From assembly GCA_016219075.1 (NCBI GenBank), contig JACRCJ010000286.1, forward strand, positions 41,283 to 105,282: a stretch of DNA of 64,000 nucleotides. The letters run 5' to 3'. Numbering within the stretch: position 1 is the stretch's first letter; each line of letters begins with the position of its first letter. Below are positions 8,904 through 18,096 of this stretch, piece after piece. A program made the position numbers and the translations under genes. The DNA comes from Deltaproteobacteria bacterium (GTDB taxonomy: Bacteria > Desulfobacterota > GWC2-55-46). The notes under the pieces were generated by a model. That model made no database searches. It worked only from the letters and a program-made list of their open reading frames with translations, and had not been told where the DNA came from.

Positions 8904-9862
8904 ACGATAAGGTCATTTTAAGCGCCTCAATCGGCTTTATAGCGGGGCTTTTTGGGGCGCTCCTTATAAGGGGCTGCGGAAAGGCCCTGCTCGATATGCC
9001 GAACGGGAGGAGCTCCCATTCCGTGCCGACACCGAGGGGAGGCGGTATTGGGATCGTGATCGGGTTCGTCATAGTATCAGCGTTTATCGTAAACGACTTT
9101 ACCGGGGCCGCGATAGGCGCGGGGATAGGGGTGCTGGGGGTTTTAGAGGACCGGTTCGGGCTCCCTATCGGACTACGGCTGGCCCTCCAGCTCATGGGCG
9201 CGCTCACGGCTGTTTTGATAGCAGGGGCCTCGGCGACGACGGCCCTGTTCTGGGCCGTCGTTACAGCCGGGACTGCGAACTTCTACAACTTCCTCGACGG
9301 CATCGACGGGATAGCCGGGCTTACAGGGGCCGTAAGCTTTTCCCTGCTCGCCTTTTTTTCTTTCTTTATCGCGGGGAACGCCTCCATCGGCGCGCTCTCG
9401 ACAGCGCTTGCCGCCGGGTGCATCGGGTTCCTGCCGCTCAACTTCCCCAGGGCGAAGGTCTTCATGGGGGATGCCGGGAGCATCTTTCTCGGGTTCGAGT
9501 TCGCCCTGTCAACGCACAGCCTCGCGGACTCTCTTAAGAGCCTGCTCTGCCTCGGGATGTTCCTGTGCGTCTTTTACGCCGACGCGCTCGTTACGTTATT
9601 TTACAGGTGGAGGAACGGCGAAGACCTGGCCTCTCCCCACAGGGGGCACCTCTACCAGTATCTGTGCAACGGGCTCGGGTATTCGCACAGGACGGTGTCG
9701 GAGTTATACGCCGCGGTCCAGCTTCTCTTCGGGGTGCTCGCGATATTGGCGTACTACAGGTCGGTTGTCTGGCAGGCCGCGGTAATAATCGCATTCTCGG
9801 CGTCGTTCATAATAGCCTACAGGTCGATAAAGGGTCTGGACCCGCTCGGGCAGATATACTGA
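8900..9862 (+). CDS. WecA/MraY-like polyprenyl-phosphate sugar-1-phosphate transferase (GT4)
   Basis: Membrane protein of 320 aa with about ten helices. It probably starts glycan assembly by moving a sugar-1-phosphate from a UDP-sugar to undecaprenyl phosphate. Diagnostic cytoplasmic-loop motifs are all present: DMPNGRSSHSVPTPRGGG, NFYNFLDGIDGIAGL, FMGDAGSIFLGF and HRGHLYQ near the C-terminus. The aspartates in the second and third are the metal/substrate residues of the MraY/WecA family. The ATG at 8900 overlaps the GT2 stop as ATGA. The frame stays open upstream, but that stretch lacks family similarity and lies inside the GT2 gene. It is the last gene before a hairpin-rich gap. Confidence 0.88.
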   Translation: MNDKVILSASIGFIAGLFGALLIRGCGKALLDMPNGRSSHSVPTPRGGGIGIVIGFVIVSAFIVNDFTGAAIGAGIGVLGVLEDRFGLPIGLRLALQLMGALTAVLIAGASATTALFWAVVTAGTANFYNFLDGIDGIAGLTGAVSFSLLAFFSFFIAGNASIGALSTALAAGCIGFLPLNFPRAKVFMGDAGSIFLGFEFALSTHSLADSLKSLLCLGMFLCVFYADALVTLFYRWRNGEDLASPHRGHLYQYLCNGLGYSHRTVSELYAAVQLLFGVLAILAYYRSVVWQAAVIIAFSASFIIAYRSIKGLDPLGQIY

Positions 9863-9907
9863 ATGGGCTTGGCCGGAGTGAATCCGTCCAAGTCTCACAA
9901 ATTGCCC

Positions 9908-9996
9908 GGCTTTTTTAAGCCTCGCATTTGGCAATCCTTCCATGGATTGCTTGGCAGGCTGTTTTTCAACAGCCTGCTAACCTTCAGCTTTGAAGG
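9908..9996 (+). repeat. four consecutive hairpins between two polysaccharide genes
   Basis: The 194 nt gap 9863-10056 contains four back-to-back inverted repeats: GGCTT/AAGCC (9908-9921), GCAATCC/GGATTGC (9931-9950), a perfect 10 bp GCAGGCTGTT/AACAGCCTGC with a 4 nt loop (9954-9977), and CCTTCA/TGAAGG (9981-9996). The third belongs to the CAGGCTG-type repeat seen at other gene ends in this window. No hairpin has a clean T-run directly after it, so this is only a possible terminator or mRNA-stability block for the upstream genes. Confidence 0.6.
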
Positions 9997-10056
9997 ACAC
10001 CTCGACTAAAAAAAGCAGCGCGTAACCATTCATCTCTGAAAAAAGAAGAGAGAGAG

Positions 10057-12099
10057 ATGAAAAAAATAATTTCAAGGCTCCTCCATCCGACATACATCAA
10101 GAGGACCGCGTTCTTCTTCATCTTCGACATCGTTATAATAGCGTTTTCACTCTACTTCTCCTTCCTCGTCCGGTTCGATTTCGACCTCACGGACGAATAC
10201 AGGAGGCTCGCCGTGGACGCGATACCGATATTCATACTGGTGAAATTGAGCGTCTTTTCGGCCTTCAGGCTTAGCAGGATAACATGGAAGTACGTGGGTC
10301 TCCGCGACCTTATCAACATCAGCGCCGCGCTCCTCGCCTCCGAGGCGGTATTGGCCCTCATAATACTCTTCCCGCCCGCCGGATGGGCCTACTTCTCGTC
10401 GTTCATCCCGGATATAAAGGCGCTCGGGTTCCCGCGGAGCATCTTTATTATCGATGCCGCCAATTCGCTCCTGCTCCTTTTGACGCTCAGGGTCTCCAAG
10501 AGGCTTTACGTCGAGTTCCTCCACGGGAACGGGAGCAACAGGAACGGCCTGAAGACCGTCATCATAGGCGCGGGGAACGCCGGGGAGATGATCCTCCGGG
10601 ACATGTCGCGCCATAACGGCTCCGGGTTCAGCCCGGCTGGCTTTCTCGACGACGACAGGACGAAGATCGGCACGTACATACACGGGGTAAAGGTCCTGGG
10701 CGCCACGGATATGCTGAGGGACGTCGTCCTCAAGAAGGGGATAAAGGCGATGATCATAGCGATACCGTCACTGAACCAGAAGACCCTGAGGAACATCTAT
10801 GATTCCGCGCGCGACACCGGCGTGGAGACTATCAAGATAGTTCCCCGGATATATGACTACGACAGGCCCGAGGTGAACCTGAAGAGCCTCGAAACCATCA
10901 GCATAGAGGACATCCTCGGCAGGAGGGTCGTAGAGGTAGACTACGGGGAGATAAGGAAGTTCCTCAAGGACAAAGTCGTGCTCGTCACCGGGGCAGGCGG
11001 CTCCATAGGCTCCGAGATAGCCGTGCAGGCGCTCGGCTGCGGGCCCTCACAGCTCATCCTCTTCGACATAGACGAAACCGAGCTGCATAACATGGAGATA
11101 AGGCTCAAGAGGACGTTCCCGCACCTGTTCAGGCAGGGTGGGAACGGAAAAGACCGTCCGAAGAAGGCAAATCACGAGAGGGTATCCTTTGTCGTTGGCG
11201 ACGTCAGGGACATGGACAGGGTCGATTCGGTGCTGTCGGAATACAGGCCGCAGGTCGTCTTCCACGCAGCCGCCTACAAGCACGTGCCCATGATGGAGCA
11301 TAACCCTGACGAGGCCGTCAAGGTGAATGTCTTCGGCGCGCACAGGATGGCGTCGGCATCGGTCAGGCACGGGGTCGGGAAGTTCATCATGATATCGACC
11401 GACAAGGCCGTGAGGCCGACGAGCGTAATGGGGGCCACGAAGAGGATAGCCGAGTACGTCTGCAAGGCATACAACGGAGAAGGGGGGACCGAGTTCGTCT
11501 CGGTCAGGTTCGGCAACGTGCTCGGGAGCCGCGGCAGCGTCCTGCCGCTGTTCCTGGAGCAGTTGAAGGCCGGCGGCCCCATAACGGTCACGCACAGGGA
11601 CATGAAAAGGTACTTCATGACAATACCCGAGGCGGTATCCCTCGTGCTGCAGGCCGGCGCGATAGGCCGCGGCGGGGACGTCCTCGTCCTCGACATGGGG
11701 GACCCCGTAAGGATAGTCGAGCTGGCCGAGGAGCTGATACGGATCCACGGCCTCGAGCCCCATAAGGACATAGACATCGAGTTCGTGCATATGAGGCCCG
11801 GCGAAAAGCTTTTTGAAGAAATACTGACGGCAGAGGAAGGGACGACCGCGAGCAGGCATAAGCAGATTTTCATAGCTCGGGAATCCCGCAGGCACTCGAG
11901 GCTCGAGATAGAGAAGATACTGAAAGAGTTCGAGTCCCGGCTGGACAACGGGCGCGGCGGGGTGAGGGAGCTGCTTAAGAAGCATGTGGTCCATTACGAG
12001 GCTGATGGCAGGGAAGCAACCGGGGAAACCGGCGCGCGGTCCATCCACGCGCCGGAACCGAATAGAGAGGAGGCAGCTGGATATGCAGGCGGACAATGA
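10057..12099 (+). CDS. membrane-bound nucleotide-sugar 4,6-dehydratase (CapD/WbpM/FlaA1 family)
   Basis: Protein of 680 aa. About four membrane helices occupy residues 15-150. A CoA-binding/Rossmann-like domain follows (VIIGAGNAGEMILRD near 170), then a full SDR dehydratase domain from about 305 with the NAD motif VTGAGGSIGSEIA. The catalytic region STDKAVRPTSVMGATKR has Met where other SDR enzymes have Tyr, as in the large WbpM-type UDP-GlcNAc 4,6-dehydratases. The product would be a 4-keto-6-deoxy sugar used for aminosugar or deoxysugar synthesis. A purine-rich AGAAGAGAGAGAG precedes the ATG. Length fits the long-form family (about 650-680 aa). The C-terminal 25 residues are variable and overlap the next start. 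Confidence 0.92.
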   Translation: MKKIISRLLHPTYIKRTAFFFIFDIVIIAFSLYFSFLVRFDFDLTDEYRRLAVDAIPIFILVKLSVFSAFRLSRITWKYVGLRDLINISAALLASEAVLALIILFPPAGWAYFSSFIPDIKALGFPRSIFIIDAANSLLLLLTLRVSKRLYVEFLHGNGSNRNGLKTVIIGAGNAGEMILRDMSRHNGSGFSPAGFLDDDRTKIGTYIHGVKVLGATDMLRDVVLKKGIKAMIIAIPSLNQKTLRNIYDSARDTGVETIKIVPRIYDYDRPEVNLKSLETISIEDILGRRVVEVDYGEIRKFLKDKVVLVTGAGGSIGSEIAVQALGCGPSQLILFDIDETELHNMEIRLKRTFPHLFRQGGNGKDRPKKANHERVSFVVGDVRDMDRVDSVLSEYRPQVVFHAAAYKHVPMMEHNPDEAVKVNVFGAHRMASASVRHGVGKFIMISTDKAVRPTSVMGATKRIAEYVCKAYNGEGGTEFVSVRFGNVLGSRGSVLPLFLEQLKAGGPITVTHRDMKRYFMTIPEAVSLVLQAGAIGRGGDVLVLDMGDPVRIVELAEELIRIHGLEPHKDIDIEFVHMRPGEKLFEEILTAEEGTTASRHKQIFIARESRRHSRLEIEKILKEFESRLDNGRGGVRELLKKHVVHYEADGREATGETGARSIHAPEPNREEAAGYAGGQ

Positions 12100-13096
12100 G
12101 ATAAATCTCCTCGACGCATTGCGCGTAGTATGGAGGAGGAGGGCCTTCATAGTGTTATTTACTTTTGCCTGCGCGCTCGGAGCGGCGATAATCACGCTTT
12201 TCATGACTGACCTTTACAGGGCCTCGGCGATACTCACGCCGGTAAACGGCAAGGAAAAGATCGGAGGGGAGCTGTCGTTGATAGCCCAGCAGATAGGGGG
12301 GCTGTCGGGCATAACACTGCCCTCGTCCGGGTCGTCGTCCGAGATAATAAGCCTGCTTAACTCCAACATACTCAAAGAGAAGGTAATCAAGGACTACGAC
12401 CTCCTGCCCGTGCTTTTTCCAGAACAGTGGGACAGGGAGAAGAAGGCATGGAAGACCCCGGATAAATCTTTTTTCAGGCTCCCGGCGATATCCGGCCTCC
12501 TTACAGGCTTATTCAGACCGGCTGAAAGTCCGGCCAATGCGCAGGGCCCGACTGTCTGGGACGGGATAAGAAGGCTCGGCGAGATGACAAAAGTGAGTGC
12601 GAGCGCCAAGGACAATACGATAACTCTTATGATCGAGTTCCACGACCCGGAGCTCGCCGCGAAACTGACGGAGCGCTTTTTGACGGCCCTGACAATGCAC
12701 ATGAGCGGCGAGGCCAAGAGGGTCGCCGAGGTGAACAGGAGATACCTCGTCGAGCAGTTAGGCAATTCGACCGACCCGATAATCAGGCAGAAGATATACA
12801 ATCTCATAGCGCAGCAGGTGGAGGTGTTCATGATGTCCGAGGTAAAAGAGAACTTCGCCTTCAAGGTCATAGACCCGCCGAGGGCCGCTGACAGGAGGGT
12901 ATGGCCGAGGAGGTCCTCCATCGTGGAGCTCGCCTTTGCCGCTGCTTTCCTCGCGGCGTCATTCGGCGCTTTCGCAATCGATTACGTCCAAAATCGTCTG
13001 AGGAAGGATGGAGGGCGCTGTTGCGTGGAGGCGTCTGAAGGCCGCGAAAGCAATGAATTGAAGTATACCGGGAGGGATGCGGATGAACACACATAG
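12083..13096 (+). CDS. Wzz-type polysaccharide chain-length determinant
   Basis: Inner-membrane polysaccharide co-polymerase of about 337 aa. It has a cytoplasmic N-terminus (INLLDALRVVWRRR), a first membrane helix at about 21-40, a periplasmic domain with heptad-like stretches, and a second helix near residues 275-298 (SIVELAFAAAFLAASFGAFA). A PPRAADRRVWPRR segment before the last helix is the proline-rich motif of the family. I chose ATG 12083 because GAGAGGAGG lies 10 nt upstream and the residues before it are not conserved. No tyrosine-kinase domain is fused. The last few codons run into a dispersed repeat (13084-13201), so the natural C-terminus may have been altered by it. Confidence 0.82.
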   Translation: MQADNEINLLDALRVVWRRRAFIVLFTFACALGAAIITLFMTDLYRASAILTPVNGKEKIGGELSLIAQQIGGLSGITLPSSGSSSEIISLLNSNILKEKVIKDYDLLPVLFPEQWDREKKAWKTPDKSFFRLPAISGLLTGLFRPAESPANAQGPTVWDGIRRLGEMTKVSASAKDNTITLMIEFHDPELAAKLTERFLTALTMHMSGEAKRVAEVNRRYLVEQLGNSTDPIIRQKIYNLIAQQVEVFMMSEVKENFAFKVIDPPRAADRRVWPRRSSIVELAFAAAFLAASFGAFAIDYVQNRLRKDGGRCCVEASEGRESNELKYTGRDADEHT

Positions 13097-13201
13097 CGAG
13101 CGCATCTCCCGCTGCTTGCGGCGGGGTTCAGCGAGCGAATCGAAATCGAAATTTCCTTATGTGTCGAAGATTCCCCGAAGAAAAGCTGCGGAGAGATTCA
13201 A
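13084..13201 (+). repeat. dispersed repeat of about 118 bp, copy 1 (wzz-wza junction)
   Basis: This block matches 38028-38142 over its full length. Shared segments are AGCGAGCGCAT, the hairpin-forming CCCGCTG..GCGGCGGGG, AGCGAGCGAATCGAA, TGTCGAAGATTCCCCG and GAGATTCAA. Ends read (T)TGAACAC and TTCAA. Copy 1 is more degenerate than copy 2 in the second hairpin. It covers the last codons of the wzz gene and the first 42 codons of the longest open frame of the following gene, so it sits exactly on the gene boundary. It encodes no recognisable protein. Confidence 0.85.
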
Positions 13202-13220
13202 CAGGGTTTTCAGGGTATTG

Positions 13221-16200
13221 ATGTGCCTGTTCCTTATCCACCTCCTTGCGGGCGTAAGCCGCGCATATCAGGGGGACGGCATGATTGGGGACGCTAACGC
13301 CTACGCGCAGGGAGAAAACAATTACATCTCGGGCGAAGGCGGCGCGGGCAACGCAGGCTTCAAGTCCCCTGACGATATCTGCAGGGAGAAAAACCTTTCC
13401 ATCGAGCAGTGCCAGTCTTTAAAGGACAGGATACTCGGCTCCGGGCTCAAGGACGAAGAGCTGTTAAAGAGTGCGCCCGAGCTGAAGGACCTGAAGCCGG
13501 AGGAGCTGATTAAAGGGAAAGAGCTCCTTAAAAAAAGAAGGACGGACGACGAGGCACGGGCGGAGAAAAACCAGCCGCGTAAAAATGACCTTGACGAGAC
13601 GCCTGAAGATGAGGATACCTCGCTTTTCGACAGGTACCTGGCCGATACACCGGCGCACGAGGTGGAGCTTAAGCTCAAACCTTTCGGGTACGGCCTTTTT
13701 ACAAGGCCGTTACAAAGGCCCAACCAGGACCTGCCCGTGGCGTCCGACTACGTTATAGGCCCTGGAGATGAGATCGGGGTCAACGTCTGGGGGAGGCTCA
13801 GCGGGCAGTACAGCCTTGTGGTAAGCAGGGAGGGGACGGTGCAGTTCCCGAACATCGGCCCGCTTACGGTGGCCGGCATGACATTCGAAGAGATGAAGAA
13901 GTTCCTCAAGAGGCAGTCGTCGAACATAATCGGCACTGACATAAACATCACCATGGGGAAACTCCGGGGCATACAGGTCTTCGTCCTCGGGGAGGTGAAA
14001 AAACCAGGCGCCTACACCTTGAGCGGCATGTCCACGATAACCAACGCGCTCATGGCCGCCGGAGGGCCTTCGAACATAGGCACGCTCAGAAGGATCGAGC
14101 TCAAGAGGGCGAACAGGACCATCTCGGCACTTGATTTCTACGACCTCCTGCAAAAAGGCGACAAATCGAACGACATGAGGCTCCAGAGCGGCGACGTCGT
14201 CTTCGTGCCGACGGTAGGCCCCCTCGTCGGCATAGCCGGGAACGTGAAAAGGCCCGCCATCTACGAGCTTAAGGACTCGACCGACCTCGTGGGAGCGCTC
14301 GAACTCGCAGGAGGGATAATCCCGACGGCATACGCTCAGCAGGTACAGATAGAACGCGTGGAAGGCAACTCGCGCAGGACCATCGCCGACATAAACGCCT
14401 CCGGCAAGGACGCCCCCGGCTCCTTCATGCTCCAGGACGCGGACCTCGTCAAGGTATTCTCCATATTCGACAAGGACTCGAACGCGGTCTATGTCTACGG
14501 GAACGTAAAGAGGCCGGGCAAGTTCGAGCTTAAAAAAGGCATGCGCCTCAGGGACATAATAAGGGACGAGAACGACCTCTTGAAGGAGACCTACTTCGAT
14601 TACGGGCTTGTAAAGAGGCTTATACCGCCGTCGATGGAAGTAAAGCTCATGCCGTTCAACCTCGGAAGCATGCTTTTCAAAGGCTCGGACGCCGACAATA
14701 TCGAGCTATCCTACAGGGACGCGGTTTATATATTTCCGAAGAGGCTCTTCGAGGACAGAAAGACCGTCCGCATAGAGGGGGAGGTCAGGTGCGCGTATAT
14801 GAAGCTCGATAAGAAGGCCCCTGAGGAATGCGACGCGAAAGACGGGCGCGGGTGCCCTGCCGCGGAGAATGAAAAGGCGGACAAGACGCCCCAGGGGCCG
14901 GCAACAAATATTTTACCGAAGGACAACGGCAAAAAGGAAGAACAACCCTCTCAGGCGGCGACTTCAGCAGCGGCCCTGCAAGAGGCCAAAAAGGCCGTTG
15001 AGAAAGGCGCTGATGAGCCCGCAAAGGAAAACAACTGGGAAAAGAAGTTTGAGCAGAAAAGCGAAACAAAGCCCGTGAAAGCGGCCGGGGAGGCGCAAGG
15101 CTGGTGCGAGTTCGAGCTTGAGAAGGACCTGAGCGTAAAGGACCTGGTGCTACGCGCGGGCGGCCTTACCAGGGACGCCTCCCTGGAAGACTTCGAGCTC
15201 TACAGGACAGACCCCTCGACGAAAGAGGCGGTCCTGCAGAAGTTCAACCTCAAAAAGGCGATGGAAGGCGACAGGGGCGAGAACGTCTACCTCGCGGACC
15301 AGGACAGGGTCGTCATCCACTCGGTCTGGGAGAAGGTGCCCAAGCAATACCTGACCATAAAGGGCGAGGTCACAAAGCCGGGGCAGTACCCGTTCGCGGC
15401 GAACATGAGGGTAAGCGACCTCGTCTTCGCGGCGGGCAGCCTCCTTGAATCGAGCTACTCGGAGGCCGAGCTCGCCTCGCACACGGTCATAGACGGCGAA
15501 CTCTCCCTCGTGAGCTACAAGGCGGTGAATCTGCGCGGGGCGATGTCCGGGCTCGAGACGGATAACGTAAGGCTCAAGCCCTACGACACCCTCTTCATAA
15601 AAAAGATCCCGGACTGGAGGGAGGAGAGGTTCGTAACGGTCGCCGGCGAGGTGCGCTTCCCCGGCAGGTACATAATAAAAAAGGGCGAGAGGCTCAGCTC
15701 GCTTATCGACAGGGCCGGCGGGTTTACTGACAAGTCATACCTGAAGGGCGCGGTCTTCCGCAGGGAATCCGTAAGGCAGATGCAGCAGAGGAACCTCGAT
15801 GAGTCGATAAGCAGGCTTGAGCGTACCATGCTGTCGCAGTCCTCCATAAACATAGAAAAATCGGTCACGCCGGAGGCCGCGAAGCAGCAGGAGATGGCGA
15901 TGGAACAGAGAAAGACGCTTATAGCCAAGATGAGGGAAGTTAAGCCCAGGGGGAGGATAGTGGTGAGCCTGGCGCCTTCCGACAATCTCAGGGGCAGCCC
16001 TTACGACGTGATACTCGAGGACAACGACTTCCTCGAAGTGCCGGAGAGGTCGTCGGTAGTGAACGTTTCCGGCTCCATAATCAACCCGACCTCGTTCGTC
16101 TACGACCCCGGGACAAGCGTATCGTCCTATATCTCCAAGTCCGGCGGCACGACAGAGCTTGCCGACAAGGACAGGACGTACGTTATAAAGGCGGACGGCT

Positions 16201-16424
16201 CATCGTTAAGCCCTGACGCGCTCAGCAGCTGGACCAACTTCGATTGGAACGAGTCCACGAAGAGCTGGGAGGCGGGCTCGTACTCCGCCAAGCTTGAGCC
16301 CGGCGATACCATCGTGGTGCCGGAGCAGATAGAGAGGGTAGCGTGGCTCAGGGAGATAAAGGACGTAACGCAGATACTCTACCAGATAGCGGTTACGGCA
16401 GGGGTGATAATCGTTGCGTTTTAA
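13221..16424 (+). CDS. multi-SLBB polysaccharide export outer-membrane protein (Wza-like)
   Basis: Large exporter of about 1067 aa. A signal peptide (MCLFLIHLLAGVSRA) leads to a charged linker. A polysaccharide-export domain with DYVIGPGDEIGVNVWGR follows about 170 residues in. About seven SLBB repeats come next, each of the form V.G.V..PG.Y.L....L...L..AGG. The fourth repeat is split by a Lys/Glu/Ala-rich insert of about 105 residues (nt 14787-15108) with cysteines at both edges and two inside it. The C-terminus is a membrane-type segment. The frame is open from 13077, but that part is a dispersed repeat; ATG 13221, preceded by AGGG, fits the signal peptide better. It probably forms the outer-membrane channel for the capsule made by this locus. 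E. coli Wza is about 380 aa with far fewer SLBB units. Confidence 0.8.
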   Translation: MCLFLIHLLAGVSRAYQGDGMIGDANAYAQGENNYISGEGGAGNAGFKSPDDICREKNLSIEQCQSLKDRILGSGLKDEELLKSAPELKDLKPEELIKGKELLKKRRTDDEARAEKNQPRKNDLDETPEDEDTSLFDRYLADTPAHEVELKLKPFGYGLFTRPLQRPNQDLPVASDYVIGPGDEIGVNVWGRLSGQYSLVVSREGTVQFPNIGPLTVAGMTFEEMKKFLKRQSSNIIGTDINITMGKLRGIQVFVLGEVKKPGAYTLSGMSTITNALMAAGGPSNIGTLRRIELKRANRTISALDFYDLLQKGDKSNDMRLQSGDVVFVPTVGPLVGIAGNVKRPAIYELKDSTDLVGALELAGGIIPTAYAQQVQIERVEGNSRRTIADINASGKDAPGSFMLQDADLVKVFSIFDKDSNAVYVYGNVKRPGKFELKKGMRLRDIIRDENDLLKETYFDYGLVKRLIPPSMEVKLMPFNLGSMLFKGSDADNIELSYRDAVYIFPKRLFEDRKTVRIEGEVRCAYMKLDKKAPEECDAKDGRGCPAAENEKADKTPQGPATNILPKDNGKKEEQPSQAATSAAALQEAKKAVEKGADEPAKENNWEKKFEQKSETKPVKAAGEAQGWCEFELEKDLSVKDLVLRAGGLTRDASLEDFELYRTDPSTKEAVLQKFNLKKAMEGDRGENVYLADQDRVVIHSVWEKVPKQYLTIKGEVTKPGQYPFAANMRVSDLVFAAGSLLESSYSEAELASHTVIDGELSLVSYKAVNLRGAMSGLETDNVRLKPYDTLFIKKIPDWREERFVTVAGEVRFPGRYIIKKGERLSSLIDRAGGFTDKSYLKGAVFRRESVRQMQQRNLDESISRLERTMLSQSSINIEKSVTPEAAKQQEMAMEQRKTLIAKMREVKPRGRIVVSLAPSDNLRGSPYDVILEDNDFLEVPERSSVVNVSGSIINPTSFVYDPGTSVSSYISKSGGTTELADKDRTYVIKADGSSLSPDALSSWTNFDWNESTKSWEAGSYSAKLEPGDTIVVPEQIERVAWLREIKDVTQILYQIAVTAGVIIVAF

Positions 16425-18096
16425 AAGAGCCCTCCCCAATGCCGCCGTCATAGCTCTTTTTATCGTTTTTTCAGCTGCGCAGGCCCATGCCTCAGCGCCC
16501 GGCAAGGACAACTGGGCACGGTGGGAGATATGGAGCTGGAAGGACGTGGCCCTGGGCAACGTAACGACCAATCTCGACTCCGGGGGTGGAAGTGACGAAG
16601 GAGGCGGCATCGGCGGCAAGGCCGGGTGGGGGCGCGGCGGCAGCGCCTCCGCGAACGTGCCCGTGGGGAGCCGGGTCTATGAGTGCCTGGAGCGGCTTGA
16701 ACTGGACGGCCTCATAAAGACCGGGCTTCTTTCCACCAGGCCCATAAGCCGCGCCGAGGGCGCGAGGCTCACGTCCGAGGCTGAACGGAGGTTCGAGGCC
16801 CTGCCTGAGCAGTTGAAGCAGAGAAAGAGCCGCGCGAGGGCCGATATCCAGAGGTTAAAGACAATGTTCAGGGAAGAGCTCGGCGGGGGGAGCCCGGCCG
16901 TACTGGTCAAACCCGCCGACCGCATCTATCTCGAATACCTCTACAGCTCGAAAACACCGGTCTTTCCCAACGTGAACAATAACGGCGACGAGTTCAGGAA
17001 GGGCGCTAACCTGAGGCTCGGCACGGATACCGCCGTAAAGCTCTTCAACAGGGCCTCTCTTTACCTGAACCCGGAGTTCAGGCTTTCAGACGATACGCCC
17101 TCGGGAAAGCTCCTGCAAGGGTATCTGACCTTCGACCTTGCGGGTGTGGAGCTCGAGGCGGGCAGGGACTCGATGTGGTGGGGGGCGGGGTATCACGGGG
17201 ACCTCCTTCTGACCAACAACGCCGCGCCGTTCGACATGATAAAGGTCTCCTCGGCAAGGCCGGTGCTGCTGCCGTGGAAGCTCAAGTACCTCGGGCTTTT
17301 CAAGCCGACATTTTTCCTTACCCACCTTGAGAAGGACAGGGACTTCCCGAGGGCGAGCCTCCTCGGGATGAGGCTCGATTTCAAGCCTACCCCGAGGTTC
17401 CAGATAGCCCTCAACAGGGTCTTCATCTTCGGAGGCGAGGGGAGGCGGAGCCTGAACCTGGGCGAATGGGCGAAGGTGTTCTTCGTCTCAGACAGCGCCG
17501 ACCACGCGGACTCGCCCATAAACGGCGACCAGCTCGCCTCCATAGACGCCTCATACGTCTACGCAAGCGAAAACAGCTACATCCCTTTCTCCGGGTTGAA
17601 GCTCTACACCGAGTGGGGGGCCGAGGACTCCTCTGGACACACAAAAACGCCAACCGGCCGGGCGAACCTCTACGGGGTCTTTGTAAGCGGCCCCTTCTGG
17701 ATGCCTGATGTGGACCTCAGGGTCGAATGGGCTAACACGGCGCGGAACGCCAGGTACGGCCCGCTCTGGTACGAGCACGGGGTCTACACGGACGGGTACA
17801 GGTACAACGGCCTGGTCATAGGCCACCACATGGGGGGCGACGCGCAGGACCTTTTCTTAAGGGCTCAGTACCACGGAGATAACGGAAAACAGATAGGCGT
17901 GGAGTACGACACAGAAAGGTCGGGTATACACGGCTCATCCGTAACCAAAAAGAAGTGGCTTGGTGTGGACGTGACATATCCCTTGAAGACGGACATCTCT
18001 GTACAGGGGAATTACGGGATGGAGGTGGTCAAGTCCGATAACTCGGAGCCGGTCAAGGGCTTTACAGTCGGGGTAAAGATGGCGTGGGAGTTCTGA
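16414..18096 (+). CDS. Wzi-family capsule assembly outer-membrane protein
   Basis: Protein of 560 aa with a signal peptide (FKRALPNAAVIALFIVFSAAQAHA cut into charge and hydrophobic parts, cleavage after AHA-S) and a Gly-rich linker. An alpha-helical segment spans about 80-160, and a long beta-rich region ends in aromatic Phe (MAWEF), as in beta-barrel proteins. GRDSMWWGAGYHGDLLLTNN is the characteristic Wzi-type motif. Wzi barrels hold capsule polysaccharide at the cell surface. The start is TTG at 16414, with AGGGGTG 7 nt upstream, inside the end of the preceding exporter gene (11 nt overlap). It closes the polysaccharide run. Confidence 0.8.
   Translation: MRFKRALPNAAVIALFIVFSAAQAHASAPGKDNWARWEIWSWKDVALGNVTTNLDSGGGSDEGGGIGGKAGWGRGGSASANVPVGSRVYECLERLELDGLIKTGLLSTRPISRAEGARLTSEAERRFEALPEQLKQRKSRARADIQRLKTMFREELGGGSPAVLVKPADRIYLEYLYSSKTPVFPNVNNNGDEFRKGANLRLGTDTAVKLFNRASLYLNPEFRLSDDTPSGKLLQGYLTFDLAGVELEAGRDSMWWGAGYHGDLLLTNNAAPFDMIKVSSARPVLLPWKLKYLGLFKPTFFLTHLEKDRDFPRASLLGMRLDFKPTPRFQIALNRVFIFGGEGRRSLNLGEWAKVFFVSDSADHADSPINGDQLASIDASYVYASENSYIPFSGLKLYTEWGAEDSSGHTKTPTGRANLYGVFVSGPFWMPDVDLRVEWANTARNARYGPLWYEHGVYTDGYRYNGLVIGHHMGGDAQDLFLRAQYHGDNGKQIGVEYDTERSGIHGSSVTKKKWLGVDVTYPLKTDISVQGNYGMEVVKSDNSEPVKGFTVGVKMAWEF

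Noticed and set aside
13077..13220. Exporter start at ATG 13077 or 13083
   Set aside because: The codons 13084-13201 are a dispersed repeat, and the signal peptide begins at 13221.
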